Assembly (NCBI GenBank): GCA_017429695.1
Contig: JAFROK010000001.1
Coordinates: 21,725-85,724, forward strand
Direction: 5' to 3'
Length of the DNA: 64,000 nucleotides
From: Clostridia bacterium
Lineage (GTDB): Bacteria > Bacillota > Clostridia > Christensenellales > Aristaeellaceae
Shown one piece after another: positions 17,849-27,566 of this stretch. Position numbers and translations under genes: made by a program. Numbering within the stretch: position 1 is the stretch's first letter; every line of letters starts with the position of its first letter. The notes beneath the pieces were generated by a model. The model was not told where the DNA came from, searched no databases, and worked only from the letters and a program-made list of their open reading frames with translations.

Positions 17849-17863
17849 ACGGGAGAGGAAACG

Positions 17864-18421
17864 GTGAAGTATTTACGGAGAGGAATATGGTACCTGGCGA
17901 GCCGGATGCTGCTGGTCAGCCTGATTCTCGCCCTGGTGATTACCGTGTTCTACTATGCCATGAATCTGACGAATATCCAGATCATCCTGAAGGATGGCAT
18001 GGCAGCCCGGGCTAAATACATCATGGGGATGAGCGATAATCCGGAAGACCTGAACAAATATTTCTCATCCCAGTATGTCCGGACGGGGAACGGCACGCTG
18101 GAAACGCGGGACGATCTGATCCGCCTGGCATTTGACAACAAATCCCCTTATGTGAATTATACGGTCCGCGGTATCGACCACCGGCTGGACGTGGATTTCT
18201 TCTGGATCTGGCCGGGAGAAGACGAGGACGTTGTGGTGACGATTCATGAACGGATTCCGCGGATTGACGGCCGCGTCAGGGGCTCTGTCGCGGATGATGT
18301 GATCCGGGAAAACGGCGCGGAAGCGCTATATCCACCGGACTGGGAGGACGCTACCTATAAGGTGACCATGAAGCAGGAAGGCTCCCAGTGGAAGATCGCG
18401 AAGATGGAACGAGTGGATTAG
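17864..18421 (+). CDS. Membrane-anchored protein of unknown function
   Basis: 185 residues from GTG 17864, with a GGGAGAGG site. One transmembrane helix (about 10-33) follows a basic N-terminus, so the rest should be outside the cell. The outer part ends in EGSQWKIAKMERVD, which recalls the last strand of NTF2-like lumenal domains, but I do not recognise the family. It is in one transcript with the NYN gene and ends at a terminator. Confidence 0.7.
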   Translation: MKYLRRGIWYLASRMLLVSLILALVITVFYYAMNLTNIQIILKDGMAARAKYIMGMSDNPEDLNKYFSSQYVRTGNGTLETRDDLIRLAFDNKSPYVNYTVRGIDHRLDVDFFWIWPGEDEDVVVTIHERIPRIDGRVRGSVADDVIRENGAEALYPPDWEDATYKVTMKQEGSQWKIAKMERVD

Positions 18422-18429
18422 AAAAATAG

Positions 18430-18452
18430 AGCCGCTTATTTTGCGGCTTTTT
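18430..18452 (+). terminator. Terminator
   Basis: AGCCGC (18430-18435) and GCGGCT (18443-18448) form a stem followed by TTTTT-like sequence. Confidence 0.7.
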
Positions 18453-18539
18453 GTATGGCATATTTGCATGCGGAGTGATAGAATACGCATGTACCGGGAA
18501 AAAGACCGGTGCAATGGCATTTGGAAAGGATGAGGAAAC

Positions 18540-19046
18540 ATGCTGAACAAACTGATTAAGAACAAGATGATTTATGCGCTGGCAAGCGTTGTGATCGGTA
18601 TTATCCTGATTATCAGGCGCGGCCAGATGGCGGATGACGTGGTCCGGATTATCGGATGGCTGATGATCGGTATGGCGGCTGTCTACGCGGTCAGTTATTT
18701 TGTGAGCAGTGATAAGGAGCAGGTTCAGCTCGGCTTCGCGATCCTCGCGGGGATCGGCGGACTGCTGCTGGTCCTCCTGTCCCATCAGATTGTGAACCTG
18801 TTCCCGATCCTGGCCGGCGTGCTGCTGATTATCAACGGCATCGCTAACCTGAGCGGTGTGAGCGGAAATACCGGAGACGCGGAAGTGCCTGCTTATTCCA
18901 AAGTTGTCGCGATTGCGGTGATCGCGCTGGGCGTGCTGATGATTATCTTCAGCCGGACGCTGATCAATGCAACGGTGCTGGTCATGGGCATCTGCCTGGT
19001 GCTGAACGGACTGGCGGAGATGGATATTATCCGCAGGTTCTGGTAA
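18540..19046 (+). CDS. DUF308/HdeD-like membrane protein
   Basis: 168 residues with about six short hydrophobic helices in pairs, Gly-rich turns (GWLMIGMAAVYAV, GIGGLLLVLL, GVLLIINGIANL, GICLVLNGLAEM) and almost no loops. This internal-repeat pattern is that of DUF308 (HdeD family). HdeD helps acid resistance in E. coli, but function in Firmicutes is unknown. ATG 18540 has GGAAAGGATGAGG upstream. Monocistronic between two terminators. Confidence 0.75.
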   Translation: MLNKLIKNKMIYALASVVIGIILIIRRGQMADDVVRIIGWLMIGMAAVYAVSYFVSSDKEQVQLGFAILAGIGGLLLVLLSHQIVNLFPILAGVLLIINGIANLSGVSGNTGDAEVPAYSKVVAIAVIALGVLMIIFSRTLINATVLVMGICLVLNGLAEMDIIRRFW

Positions 19047-19047
19047 A

Positions 19048-19068
19048 TCAGTGATTAGTGGTTAGAGA
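19048..19068 (+). repeat. Three imperfect heptamers after a stop codon
   Basis: tcagtga, ttagtgg and ttagaga follow one base after the stop codon. This is a relative of the heptamer array at 13464. Confidence 0.55.
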
Positions 19069-19091
19069 AAAGCAGACTGATAATAATTTGG

Positions 19092-19116
19092 CCCGGGAGA
19101 CTCCCGGGTCATTTTT
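19092..19116 (+). terminator. Terminator of the DUF308 gene, abutting queH
   Basis: CCCGGGA (19092-19098), loop GAC, TCCCGGG (19102-19108), then TCATTTTTC. It sits directly behind the queH stop on the other strand and may serve both genes. Confidence 0.7.
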
Positions 19117-19717
19117 CTTTCGAGTAGAGGCAGCCACAGTAATTCTGGCGGTAGAGGCTGTATTCAGCGGATAACTGCAGAGATCGCAGGTATCCGTTTT
19201 TCTTTTTGAAATCCGCATAGAGGTAATGGACGCCGGAGCGGCGGGCGGCTTCTTCACCGGCCCGGTTGACGAAATCCGCGTTTTTATGCGGGCTGACGGA
19301 CAGGGTGGTGGTGAAGTATTCAAAGCCGTGTTTTTTCGCCTGTTCAGCGGTTTCGTTCAGCCGCAGCGCAAAGCAGGCGAGGCAGCGCTTTCCGCCTTCC
19401 GGTTCATCCGCCATATGCGGAGCGAAAGCGGCAAAGGATGCATGATCATATTCGCAGGGAAGCCAGCCGATATCATCGCCCAGGAGGGAAAGCAGGCGCT
19501 GCTGTTCTGAACAGCGGAGGAGGTATTCCTCCTCCGGCTCGATGTTTGGATTGTAGTACAGCACGGTGACCCGGAAATGTTCCCGCAGGCGCTCCAGCAC
19601 GGCGCTGGAGCATGGGCCGCAGCAGCTGTGAAGCAGCAGGGTCGGGCGGCGGCCGTCCAGACGGGCGATTTCCGCTTCCATTTCACGGTCATAATTGCGT
19701 TTGGGCGGTTGGTTCAT
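19109..19717 (-). CDS. queH: Epoxyqueuosine reductase QueH
   Basis: 202 residues of the QueH (DUF208) family, the non-cobalamin enzyme for the last step of queuosine synthesis in tRNA. It has the clustered cysteines and metal-site motifs LLLHSCCGPCSS, GKRCLACFALR and QNYCGCLYS, plus YYNPNIEPEEEY. I start at ATG 19717; GTG 19726 is only two bases from the GGAG site. It is alone here, with no other queuosine genes in the window. Confidence 0.93.
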   Translation of the reverse strand: MNQPPKRNYDREMEAEIARLDGRRPTLLLHSCCGPCSSAVLERLREHFRVTVLYYNPNIEPEEEYLLRCSEQQRLLSLLGDDIGWLPCEYDHASFAAFAPHMADEPEGGKRCLACFALRLNETAEQAKKHGFEYFTTTLSVSPHKNADFVNRAGEEAARRSGVHYLYADFKKKNGYLRSLQLSAEYSLYRQNYCGCLYSKEK

Positions 19718-19800
19718 GTGGGTCACGCTCCGGATGATTGTTTCAGGGATATATATTCTCCATGAAGCTTTGCTGCCCCTGCTGATTTTGCAAAGCGGAA

Positions 19801-19831
19801 AAAGAGATCCTTCACTGCGTTCAGGATGACA
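19801..19831 (+). repeat. Dispersed 31-base repeat, copy B
   Basis: Differs from copy C at 32484-32514 by one base in 31. The core is TTCACTGCGTTCAGGATGACA. Confidence 0.85.
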
Positions 19832-19945
19832 GGTGTCTGAGGCCGTTCCGGAAGCCGGCTATACTGGTTTTCAAGGGCGGGTATCTTAGGCCGTTCCGGG
19901 AGCTGCTGTGCTGGTTCTTGACAAGGGCAGGTGCCTTTAGCCGGT
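19831..19945 (+). repeat. Imperfect ~50-base tandem repeat, about 2.4 units
   Basis: Each unit has the order GGT-x-TCT-x-AGGCCGTTCCGG, then AGC, then CTGGTT, then CAAGGGC. Unit 1 begins at 19831, unit 2 at about 19880, and a partial third at about 19930 (GGTGCCTTTAGCCGGTGGGCTGG). Confidence 0.65.
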
Positions 19946-20003
19946 GGGCTGGGGAGACACGGGGCAATACTTATTCAGGGAACGGGGCCCCGCCGGGGGA
20001 CAA

Positions 20004-20039
20004 TGAAACGAAAAAGACCGTCCCGGTGTTTCATTTTTT
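20004..20039 (+). terminator. Hairpin with T-run upstream of the upp promoter
   Basis: TGAAAC (20004-20009) pairs with GTTTCA (20028-20033); inside it ACCG pairs with CGGT. TTTTTTA follows. It insulates upp from upstream transcription. Confidence 0.6.
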
Positions 20040-20040
20040 A

Positions 20041-20069
20041 TTGCACGGAAGGGGAGTTTCTGGTAAAAT
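20041..20069 (+). promoter_or_regulatory. Promoter of upp
   Basis: TTGCAC (20041-20046), 17-base spacer, TAAAAT (20064-20069), about 53 bases before the ATG. Confidence 0.65.
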
Positions 20070-20091
20070 GAACCGAAAGCGTGGAAGGTAA

Positions 20092-20751
<660 letters not shown>

Positions 20752-20767
20752 GAACGAGCTACTGACA

Positions 20768-20796
20768 GACGGCTCCGGGCAACCGGAGCTGTCTTT
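20768..20796 (+). terminator. Terminator of upp
   Basis: GACGGCTCCGG and CCGGAGCTGTC form an 11-bp stem (one G-U pair) with loop GCAA, then TTTA. Confidence 0.7.
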
Positions 20797-20819
20797 ATGA
20801 CGGGAGAGGATTGAAACAT

Positions 20820-22550
20820 ATGCCGCAGAAAGCCGTGTTAAGCCGCCTGCCGCTGATGGATGCCCGGTACAGCGCTCTGAGCCGGGGCCAGGTGCGGACG
20901 GACGCCAGGGAACTGGCCGAACTGTATCAGGCCCTGGCAAAGGAAGAGAACGATCCCGTAACCTGGGAAGCCCTGTTTTCCCTGGCATGCCTGACAACCG
21001 CACATCCGATGGAGGAAGCGGTTTCCGGCCGGATCCTGAACGCGATGGGTAAAACGGAAAACGGCGCGTTTCTGGTGGAAACAGACCAGCAGCTTCCGGC
21101 TGCCCGCGCGGTGCTGGCTGTATATGAATACACTGCGACCCGCGAGATCCTGAAACGGCTGGCAGCCTGGTGCCGCTGGCTGGAGGCTGACTGGGACAAG
21201 GTGCAGAACCGCCGGTGGGTGCGGGTTCAGAGCGCCGACCTGATGGAATTCCTGGTACGCTTTTACCGGATTACCGGGCTCAAGGCCGTGCTGCGGCTGT
21301 GCGCTAAGCTGCGTTCCGCCGCCATGGACTGGACGACGATCCTGCACAGCTTCCAGCGGCGGAGTATCCTGAACCGGGATGAGATGGAACCGGAAGCGGA
21401 AGCGCTGTTCAGCAAAGAAGAATATCCGGAGATTGACCTGTTTGCCACCCAGTACCTGGCAGGACATGCGGAACTGCTGGCGGACGGCGTGCGGTATACG
21501 GCTTTTTCCGCGATGTACAGCGGCAACGGGCAGGAAATTACCGCCGGTGAAAAAGGCTGGGAATACATGAAGAAATATCACACCGCAGCATGCGGCGGGA
21601 CTACGGGCGATGTATTCCTGGCGGGCAGCGGTACGGAGAAGGGCATTCATCCCGCGGCAACGGCTGCCTGGGCGGAAGCGCTGACTGCGCAGGCCCGGCT
21701 GAATGCCAATCCCCGGATGATGACCGATCTGGTCCGGCTGGTGTACAATGCGCTGGCGGACTGCCTGAACCAGCCCGGAACCGCCTGCCGGGTTGTGAAT
21801 ATCCAGGACGCGGCAGGCAAAGTTTTCTGCTTTGATCCGGAAAAGGATCCGGCCCGGGATACGCGGATCCTGGCCCGGCTGGCCCGGGCAGCGGCATTGG
21901 TATGGCAGAATGCCATCGGCGTCAGCGCCGAAGGCATCCAGCTGAATTACCTGCTTCCGGGACGGTATATGGTCAGCACCGGCGGAGAAAACGCGGTGCT
22001 GCTGGCAGAACGGGACGCGCTGCACATTCGCTGCCGGCAGCCGGCCGGGATGACGCTGGGCGTATTCTGCGCGGGAACGGAAACAGCGGAGATTGCGCTG
22101 CAATGCGGCAACGGTCCGGAGAAACCGGCCGAAAACGGGGAAATGACTGCCCGGGGCGGCGGCATGCTGAGAATCCGGCGGACCTGGGACAACCTGGATA
22201 CGCTGGTGTTCCACCAGAAAGAAAAGATTTATACCGAAGAAACCCATCACCGGGGCCTGTGCATTATGATTCGCAACCGGGTGATGGCATTGAACGTGCA
22301 GGATGCCGAATACCGCTATGCGGCCTGCGGGGCGCCGTTTATCCGGAACGGGCAGGCGTTTGTTCCCGTGCAGCGGATTGCCCGCTGGCCTGCGAAGGAC
22401 GGCATTCCGACGGATATTCCCGTGCTGCCGGCCGTCAGCGGCGACGTAATCAGTGCGCCGCTGACGCCCTACGCGGAAACCCCGGGACGGATTGCCGTAT
22501 TCCCTGTGACCGCATCCTGCGGGACCGCCGCGGCGGAAACGCATGTATAA
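20820..22550 (+). CDS. Diverged GH127-like (beta-L-arabinofuranosidase superfamily) protein
   Basis: 576 residues from ATG 20820, behind GGGAGAGGA. It has no signal peptide. The middle has an alpha-barrel layout like GH127/GH146 enzymes: GHAELLADGVRYTAFSAMYS, a tail-like YMKKYHTAACGGTTGDVFLAG, and a C-terminal beta-rich part with NYLLPGRYMVS. The catalytic cysteine/zinc cluster of GH127 is not visible, so it may be inactive or act on something else. The assignment rests on pattern resemblance only. Its last 8 bases overlap the dus gene, an unusual coupling to a tRNA-modifying enzyme. Confidence 0.5.
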   Translation: MPQKAVLSRLPLMDARYSALSRGQVRTDARELAELYQALAKEENDPVTWEALFSLACLTTAHPMEEAVSGRILNAMGKTENGAFLVETDQQLPAARAVLAVYEYTATREILKRLAAWCRWLEADWDKVQNRRWVRVQSADLMEFLVRFYRITGLKAVLRLCAKLRSAAMDWTTILHSFQRRSILNRDEMEPEAEALFSKEEYPEIDLFATQYLAGHAELLADGVRYTAFSAMYSGNGQEITAGEKGWEYMKKYHTAACGGTTGDVFLAGSGTEKGIHPAATAAWAEALTAQARLNANPRMMTDLVRLVYNALADCLNQPGTACRVVNIQDAAGKVFCFDPEKDPARDTRILARLARAAALVWQNAIGVSAEGIQLNYLLPGRYMVSTGGENAVLLAERDALHIRCRQPAGMTLGVFCAGTETAEIALQCGNGPEKPAENGEMTARGGGMLRIRRTWDNLDTLVFHQKEKIYTEETHHRGLCIMIRNRVMALNVQDAEYRYAACGAPFIRNGQAFVPVQRIARWPAKDGIPTDIPVLPAVSGDVISAPLTPYAETPGRIAVFPVTASCGTAAAETHV

Positions 22551-23487
22551 GATCAGGCTGGCGCCGCTATGCGGCGTGACGGATTTTATCTTCCGCGGTA
22601 TCTGCTACGAAATGGGCGCTGAACTGGCATGCACGGAAATGATCAGTGCCATGGGATACCTGTGCGCACCGAACCAGCAGGCCACCCGGGAACTGATGAT
22701 CCGCGGGGAGAATGAACCGCGGCTGATCCTGCAGCTGTTCGGCAAGGATCCGGACATCGTGGCGGAGGCGGCCAGGCGGATTGAAGGACTGGGCGTCTAT
22801 GACGGCATCGACCTGAACATGGGCTGTCCGGCCCGTAAGGTGGCATGCTCCGGAGAAGGTAGCGGACTGATGCGGACGCCGGAAATCGCGGAACGCATGA
22901 TGCGGGAAACGGTCAGGGCGGTGAAACTGCCGGTATCTGTCAAAATGCGGACTGGATGGGACCGGGAGCATATCAATGCTGTGGAATTCGCCAGGATGGC
23001 CGAGGACACAGGCATTGCGGAGATTACCGTGCACGGCCGGACCCGGGAGCAGCAGTACAGCGGCGAAGCGGATTGGGAAATGATTGCCCAGGTGAAGGAC
23101 AGCGTGAAGATTCCTGTGATCGGGAATGGCGATATTTTCAGGGCGGAAGACGCGCTGAGGAGAATGAAGGATACCGGCGTCGACGGTGTGATGATCGGCC
23201 GGGGCGTGCTGGGAAATCCGTGGATTTTCCGGGACATCCGGTCCATGATGAACGGGGAGGAACCCCGGGAAGTGACGCTGCAGGAACGGCAGGCGATGAT
23301 CCGGAAACATTATGAGCTGATGCTGGATCACTTGCCGGAGCATATTGCCGTTCGGGAAATGCGGAAGCACATCGGATGGTACCTGCACGGGCTGCGGGGC
23401 GCGGCCAGGGTGCGGGCGGAGATTAACCGGTGCGCGAGTCCGGAGGAAGCTTTCGCATTACTGGAACGTTTTTTTGGAGATGAATGA
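22543..23487 (+). CDS. dus: tRNA-dihydrouridine synthase
   Basis: 314 residues of the Dus family, FMN-dependent enzymes reducing uridine to dihydrouridine in the tRNA D-loop. The barrel opens with LAPLCGVTDFIFR; the catalytic Cys95 is in DLNMGCPARKV; KMRTGWD, TVHGRTREQQYSGEADW and GNGDIF bind FMN and substrate. The C-terminal helical domain (MRKHIGWYLHGL) is complete. Start overlaps the upstream gene by ATGTATAA; the next gene starts two bases after the stop. Confidence 0.94.
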   Translation: MYKIRLAPLCGVTDFIFRGICYEMGAELACTEMISAMGYLCAPNQQATRELMIRGENEPRLILQLFGKDPDIVAEAARRIEGLGVYDGIDLNMGCPARKVACSGEGSGLMRTPEIAERMMRETVRAVKLPVSVKMRTGWDREHINAVEFARMAEDTGIAEITVHGRTREQQYSGEADWEMIAQVKDSVKIPVIGNGDIFRAEDALRRMKDTGVDGVMIGRGVLGNPWIFRDIRSMMNGEEPREVTLQERQAMIRKHYELMLDHLPEHIAVREMRKHIGWYLHGLRGAARVRAEINRCASPEEAFALLERFFGDE

Positions 23488-23488
23488 G

Positions 23489-24865
23489 ATGAGAAGAATC
23501 CGGCGGGCAGGGTGCCTGCTGCTGGTGCTGGTTCTGCTGCCTCTGGCGGCGATGGCCGGAACGATTGACGACGTGATCCGGCTGGTGACCCGGCCCGGGA
23601 AAGACACTGTGGCAATGGAGATGCAGGCGGAAGTGCTGCATATGCCGGAAATGGGCGAGGCGCGGACCGAGTGGATCAACCGGCTGCTGAAGCATATTGT
23701 TTTCCGGATGTCCGCTGGCGGCGGGATCGAAACGGAAACCATTGAAGTGGATGGCCGGACGGCCATCGGAAGTATCAGCCGGACGGGAAAAGCCGGAAAA
23801 GAATGGCAGTTTTCCTTTGACAGCGGCACCGCCTGGCGCATGGCGGACGGCGGGGACCTGCTTTCCGCGCTGAGCGGTATTTCTGCGGATATTTCCGCAC
23901 TGGATTACTACAGTGAGATCCTGATCCTGATGGACGGATTCTACCGCTTTTTTGAGGGCCTGCCGGCAGCATTCCCGGAAGCTTCCGCCCAGTCGAAAAC
24001 CAACACCAAGTACAAGCCCTACGGCACGGCGGTGAAAAAATGGTCCATTGTGCTGGGAGACGATGTGCTGCAGACGGAAAAGATGGCGGAATACCTGGAC
24101 AGCGAAGGCCTGGAAGACGTGAAGAAATACCTTTCCGGCGCCGTGCTGGCCGGACGCCAACGCCTGACGTTGCTGACGGATGAGAACGACCACCTGATGA
24201 AAGCGAACTACACCGCAAAAGCCGGGCTTTCGGAAGACGATATGCGCAACGTGAACCTGGACTGGCGCTGCCTGCGCCGGGAGGAAGGATACCGGGACGT
24301 GCTGACGCTGACGACCCCGGGAACGGGAAGCCGGCGCGACAACCTGACGATTACCCAGGAAATGGTGATCGATCCGGAAAAGGGCGAAACCTACAAAGGC
24401 AGCATCGAGACTGACCGGGTGGCCGACCGGATACACACCCGGATTGTGCTGACATACGACCTGACGGCAGCGGACGGAACCGTATCGGGTGAAATCCTGG
24501 AAAAGACCACGGTCGGCGGAGACGTAACATCCACCGGGATCACGGTCAGCCTGACGCGGAATGCACAGGATGAGTACGGCGGCAGTCTTGAAATTGTGAC
24601 CAAATTGGGTAAAATAGAAAAGGAACGGATCCGCATCCTCCTGACCGCCGGGAAAGCGGAGGCGCCAAAATGGGAAGAGGTTCCCGTGAAAAGGGCGGGG
24701 GATGCCGAACAGGAACTGATTGCGGAAAAGGCAGCAAAGGCCTTCCTGAAAGCGCTGATTCCCGTTCCGGAAGAAGATTTGCAGTATATCCTGGCGGACC
24801 TGCCGGAAGGCACGTGGCGCCGGATGATCAAGATTGATGAATCAGAGGAGACAGAACAGCCATGA
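23489..24865 (+). CDS. Secreted protein of unknown function, first of three
   Basis: 458 residues from ATG 23489, with GGAG nine bases upstream. Signal peptide 1-23 (LLLVLVLLPLAAMAG). The mature part is mostly predicted beta with repeated acidic/Arg turns, resembling lipoprotein-like beta folds, but there is no lipobox Cys. No family recognised. ATGA overlap with the next gene and similar build in the two following genes suggest a set of exported proteins acting together, all behind dus. Confidence 0.75.
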   Translation: MRRIRRAGCLLLVLVLLPLAAMAGTIDDVIRLVTRPGKDTVAMEMQAEVLHMPEMGEARTEWINRLLKHIVFRMSAGGGIETETIEVDGRTAIGSISRTGKAGKEWQFSFDSGTAWRMADGGDLLSALSGISADISALDYYSEILILMDGFYRFFEGLPAAFPEASAQSKTNTKYKPYGTAVKKWSIVLGDDVLQTEKMAEYLDSEGLEDVKKYLSGAVLAGRQRLTLLTDENDHLMKANYTAKAGLSEDDMRNVNLDWRCLRREEGYRDVLTLTTPGTGSRRDNLTITQEMVIDPEKGETYKGSIETDRVADRIHTRIVLTYDLTAADGTVSGEILEKTTVGGDVTSTGITVSLTRNAQDEYGGSLEIVTKLGKIEKERIRILLTAGKAEAPKWEEVPVKRAGDAEQELIAEKAAKAFLKALIPVPEEDLQYILADLPEGTWRRMIKIDESEETEQP

Positions 24866-26334
24866 AAAGAATCCTGTCCTTAATCCTGTGCCTGATGATG
24901 GCTTGCGCGGCTGCCATATCCTTTGCGGATGAACCGCTGGCACCGAGTGTGAAAATACAGCGGCAGATGCAGAACGACGGAAACGGCATCAAGGGCAGCT
25001 TCCGCATTGACGCGGAAGCACCGGATGAGCCGCTGTTTGCCACCATCCAGGGCGCGGAATACGATATCCTGCGGAACGCTTCGGAGGATCAGTGGCACCT
25101 GGTGGTTTTCCAACAGGATGACCAGGGACAGCAGATCAACAAAACGGAACTGTACCAGGAAGCATCCGGACTGTACCTGCGGAGCGATTACCTGCCGGAC
25201 CGGGTGTATCAGATTCCGGCAGTGACGGATTTCATTCCGGCCTCGTTCATGGGCGCAGGTGAAAACCCATCCATCATCAGTACGGTGATTTCCCTGGCTT
25301 CCCTGACCAACGCGGACCAGGGCCGCTGGGATCCCATTGTGGCCAGATTCAGCAATATGCTGGAAACATGGCTGGCCGGTTATGCCGCGACGCCTGAACT
25401 TGTGCGCAGCGCGGACGGCACCACCCTGATGAAGCTGATCTACATTGTACCTGTGGACGATGTCCGCAAGGAAATCATTGAACTGGTGAAAGCAGCGGCC
25501 CAGGACACGGACATGATCAACGCGGCCGGTACCGTGATGACGCCGGAGCAGATGGCGATCTACATCAACGCCGGCCTGGAATCCTATTACAGCGAAGTGC
25601 TGAACGGCGTGGATCTTTCCGGAGAGCTCCGGTTTGAAAAAGATGTGTCGACCCTCGGCGAGATGATGGCTTCCGAACTGACGCTGCCGCTGGACCCGGC
25701 AGTGACCGGCTACCGCCGCCTGGATATTGTGAACCGGAACGAACAGACCGGTTATACGCTGACCGGCGACAGCGGGATGATCAGGCTGGTGCTTCCGAAC
25801 GGGCTGGAAGAAATCACGGGACAGGCACCCTTTGAGGGTGACGCGGTCCTGGTTATGTACAATCAGGCGAAGGATCAGCAGGCCGGCAACCTGGCCCTGC
25901 GGATTCATATTGCCAAATCCTATGAGAGCCGGCTGGATGAAGTGACCGAACGGACCCATGAATTCCATCACTACGTGATCAATGCCGTCCGGGATACTGC
26001 GGAGCTGCCGGAAGGTGCGACGGAAGCGGAAATTCCGGAATTTGAGCCGATTACGCTGGACGCGGATTTCCATTTCAACAGTAAAGCGCCGCAGAGCTCG
26101 CCGGTGACCGTGGAAAGCACGGTGACCTATACCCGCGGGACCACTACGGTGACCCTTTCCGGGAAAGTCAAGACCGCCGCCACCTGGGCGTTTGTGCCTT
26201 TCACCGTTGAGAATGTGAAACCGCTCAGCGGCATTACCCCGGAAGAAATCACAGCTGCGCTGGCTGAACTGATTCAGAATGCCGCGGCGAATATCCGCCA
26301 TACGGAACTGACGGAAGGAGAGACTGCGGAATGA
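24862..26334 (+). CDS. Secreted protein of unknown function, second of three
   Basis: 490 residues with a signal peptide (RILSLILCLMMACAAAISFA). The mature protein has long beta-rich segments, no cysteines in the export region that fit a lipobox, and no recognised catalytic motif. It is joined to both neighbours by ATGA overlaps. Confidence 0.75.
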   Translation: MKRILSLILCLMMACAAAISFADEPLAPSVKIQRQMQNDGNGIKGSFRIDAEAPDEPLFATIQGAEYDILRNASEDQWHLVVFQQDDQGQQINKTELYQEASGLYLRSDYLPDRVYQIPAVTDFIPASFMGAGENPSIISTVISLASLTNADQGRWDPIVARFSNMLETWLAGYAATPELVRSADGTTLMKLIYIVPVDDVRKEIIELVKAAAQDTDMINAAGTVMTPEQMAIYINAGLESYYSEVLNGVDLSGELRFEKDVSTLGEMMASELTLPLDPAVTGYRRLDIVNRNEQTGYTLTGDSGMIRLVLPNGLEEITGQAPFEGDAVLVMYNQAKDQQAGNLALRIHIAKSYESRLDEVTERTHEFHHYVINAVRDTAELPEGATEAEIPEFEPITLDADFHFNSKAPQSSPVTVESTVTYTRGTTTVTLSGKVKTAATWAFVPFTVENVKPLSGITPEEITAALAELIQNAAANIRHTELTEGETAE

Positions 26335-27473
26335 AGCGACTGATCAGCCTGATACTGGCTTTGATCCTGCTGGCGGTGGCAGCCGGGGCGGCAGCAGATG
26401 GAAAACACTGCGATATCAGGGTAAAGGTAGTATCAGGAGACCGGGAAGCCGGGAGCGATATCCAGATCTACCTGGACAACGGGGAGGCACTGATTACTTC
26501 CTCCCTGGTGCCGGGCACAGGTATCCGGAGCGCCGCGCTGAATCCGGAGGAACTGCTGAACGCTGCCAGTGAACTCAGCCTGATCATGAGCAATGACCGG
26601 CCGGCGGAGACTGTCCTGGCCTGCGTGAAGGACTGGGTCAATTATATGCAGCCGGTGATCCGGGAAGGATACTTCTCCGGCGACGCTTTTGAGACGGCAT
26701 CCATTGTTCAGGAAATCAGCTTTTCCTACGGCGACCTGCTGATGCTCGGACGGAAAATACGGGCAGCTCTGCAGGATGAGGGCATCGAACTGCCGGATGG
26801 GGACGACCTGCTGGATATGCTGACGCCCCAGCGGAATGTCCGGTTTGACCTGAAGATTTTTGATGAGGGGAAATACGCCTCGCTGAACGTGCTGAAAGGA
26901 GAGGATACGGTGATGACCGTATCCGCGAACCTTTCGGATCCGGATTGCCTGCTGCTGGTTACCGGCTACGGTTTCGGCGGGAAAAATTATTACAGCCGGA
27001 TCCTGGCTGAAAAGTCAGAAAACCGGCTGGATATGACGGAAATGCTGTATGCTGACGACGTGAAGGCCGGGTATCCGGGACTGGGAGATAACGCCCTGAT
27101 CTGCACCGAGAACGTGACGGCCCAGCTGAAGAATGATGAAATCAGTATTTCAGCCAGCCTGTTCCCGGCAAATGGGCTGACGCCGATCATGTTTGAAGGA
27201 ACTGTCCGGAATGCTGATACGGGCCGGTTCTTCGAAGGAGAACTGAAATTCTCCGGCAACAACCAGTTCCGCACTGCGATCACGGCTGATCTGGATGAGA
27301 GTGCGATCGGGGAAATTCCTGCCAATATGGTAGACTTGGACAGCGCCGGTGAGACGGAACTGACCACGCTGGGGATCCAGATCGGCGGGGGACTGATGGC
27401 GATGCTGATGCAGGTAATAGAATTGGTGCCTGAGGAGTATCAGGCACCGGTAAGGAATATTATTGGGATTTGA
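26331..27473 (+). CDS. Secreted protein of unknown function, third of three
   Basis: 380 residues with a signal peptide (LISLILALILLAVAAGAAA). The rest looks like its two upstream neighbours in size class and beta-rich composition. No family recognised. The transcript ends at the hairpin at 27502-27566. Confidence 0.72.
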   Translation: MKRLISLILALILLAVAAGAAADGKHCDIRVKVVSGDREAGSDIQIYLDNGEALITSSLVPGTGIRSAALNPEELLNAASELSLIMSNDRPAETVLACVKDWVNYMQPVIREGYFSGDAFETASIVQEISFSYGDLLMLGRKIRAALQDEGIELPDGDDLLDMLTPQRNVRFDLKIFDEGKYASLNVLKGEDTVMTVSANLSDPDCLLLVTGYGFGGKNYYSRILAEKSENRLDMTEMLYADDVKAGYPGLGDNALICTENVTAQLKNDEISISASLFPANGLTPIMFEGTVRNADTGRFFEGELKFSGNNQFRTAITADLDESAIGEIPANMVDLDSAGETELTTLGIQIGGGLMAMLMQVIELVPEEYQAPVRNIIGI

Positions 27474-27501
27474 CCAGGGGGCTTTCCGATCGCCCCCTGG
27501 A

Positions 27502-27566
27502 CCCCTTCGGCCAGACACCTTTCAAGGGAATACTATTAAGATTTGGCCAAGGGGTTTTTTATTTTT
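27502..27566 (+). terminator. Terminator of the secreted-protein operon
   Basis: CCCCTTcGGCCA (27502-27513) pairs with TGGCCAAGGGG (27544-27554) with one bulge, followed by TTTTTTATTTTTT. A second hairpin (CCAGGGGGC / GCCCCCTGG) lies just upstream at 27474-27500. Confidence 0.7.

Larger units (their letters stand above)
19727..20040. other. Non-coding repeat-rich stretch before upp
   Basis: No convincing reading frame. It holds one dispersed repeat (19801-19831), an imperfect ~50-base tandem repeat (19831-19945), a GGGGCCCCGCCGGGGG inverted-repeat stretch (19985-20000) and a hairpin followed by T-run (20004-20040). Confidence 0.7.
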
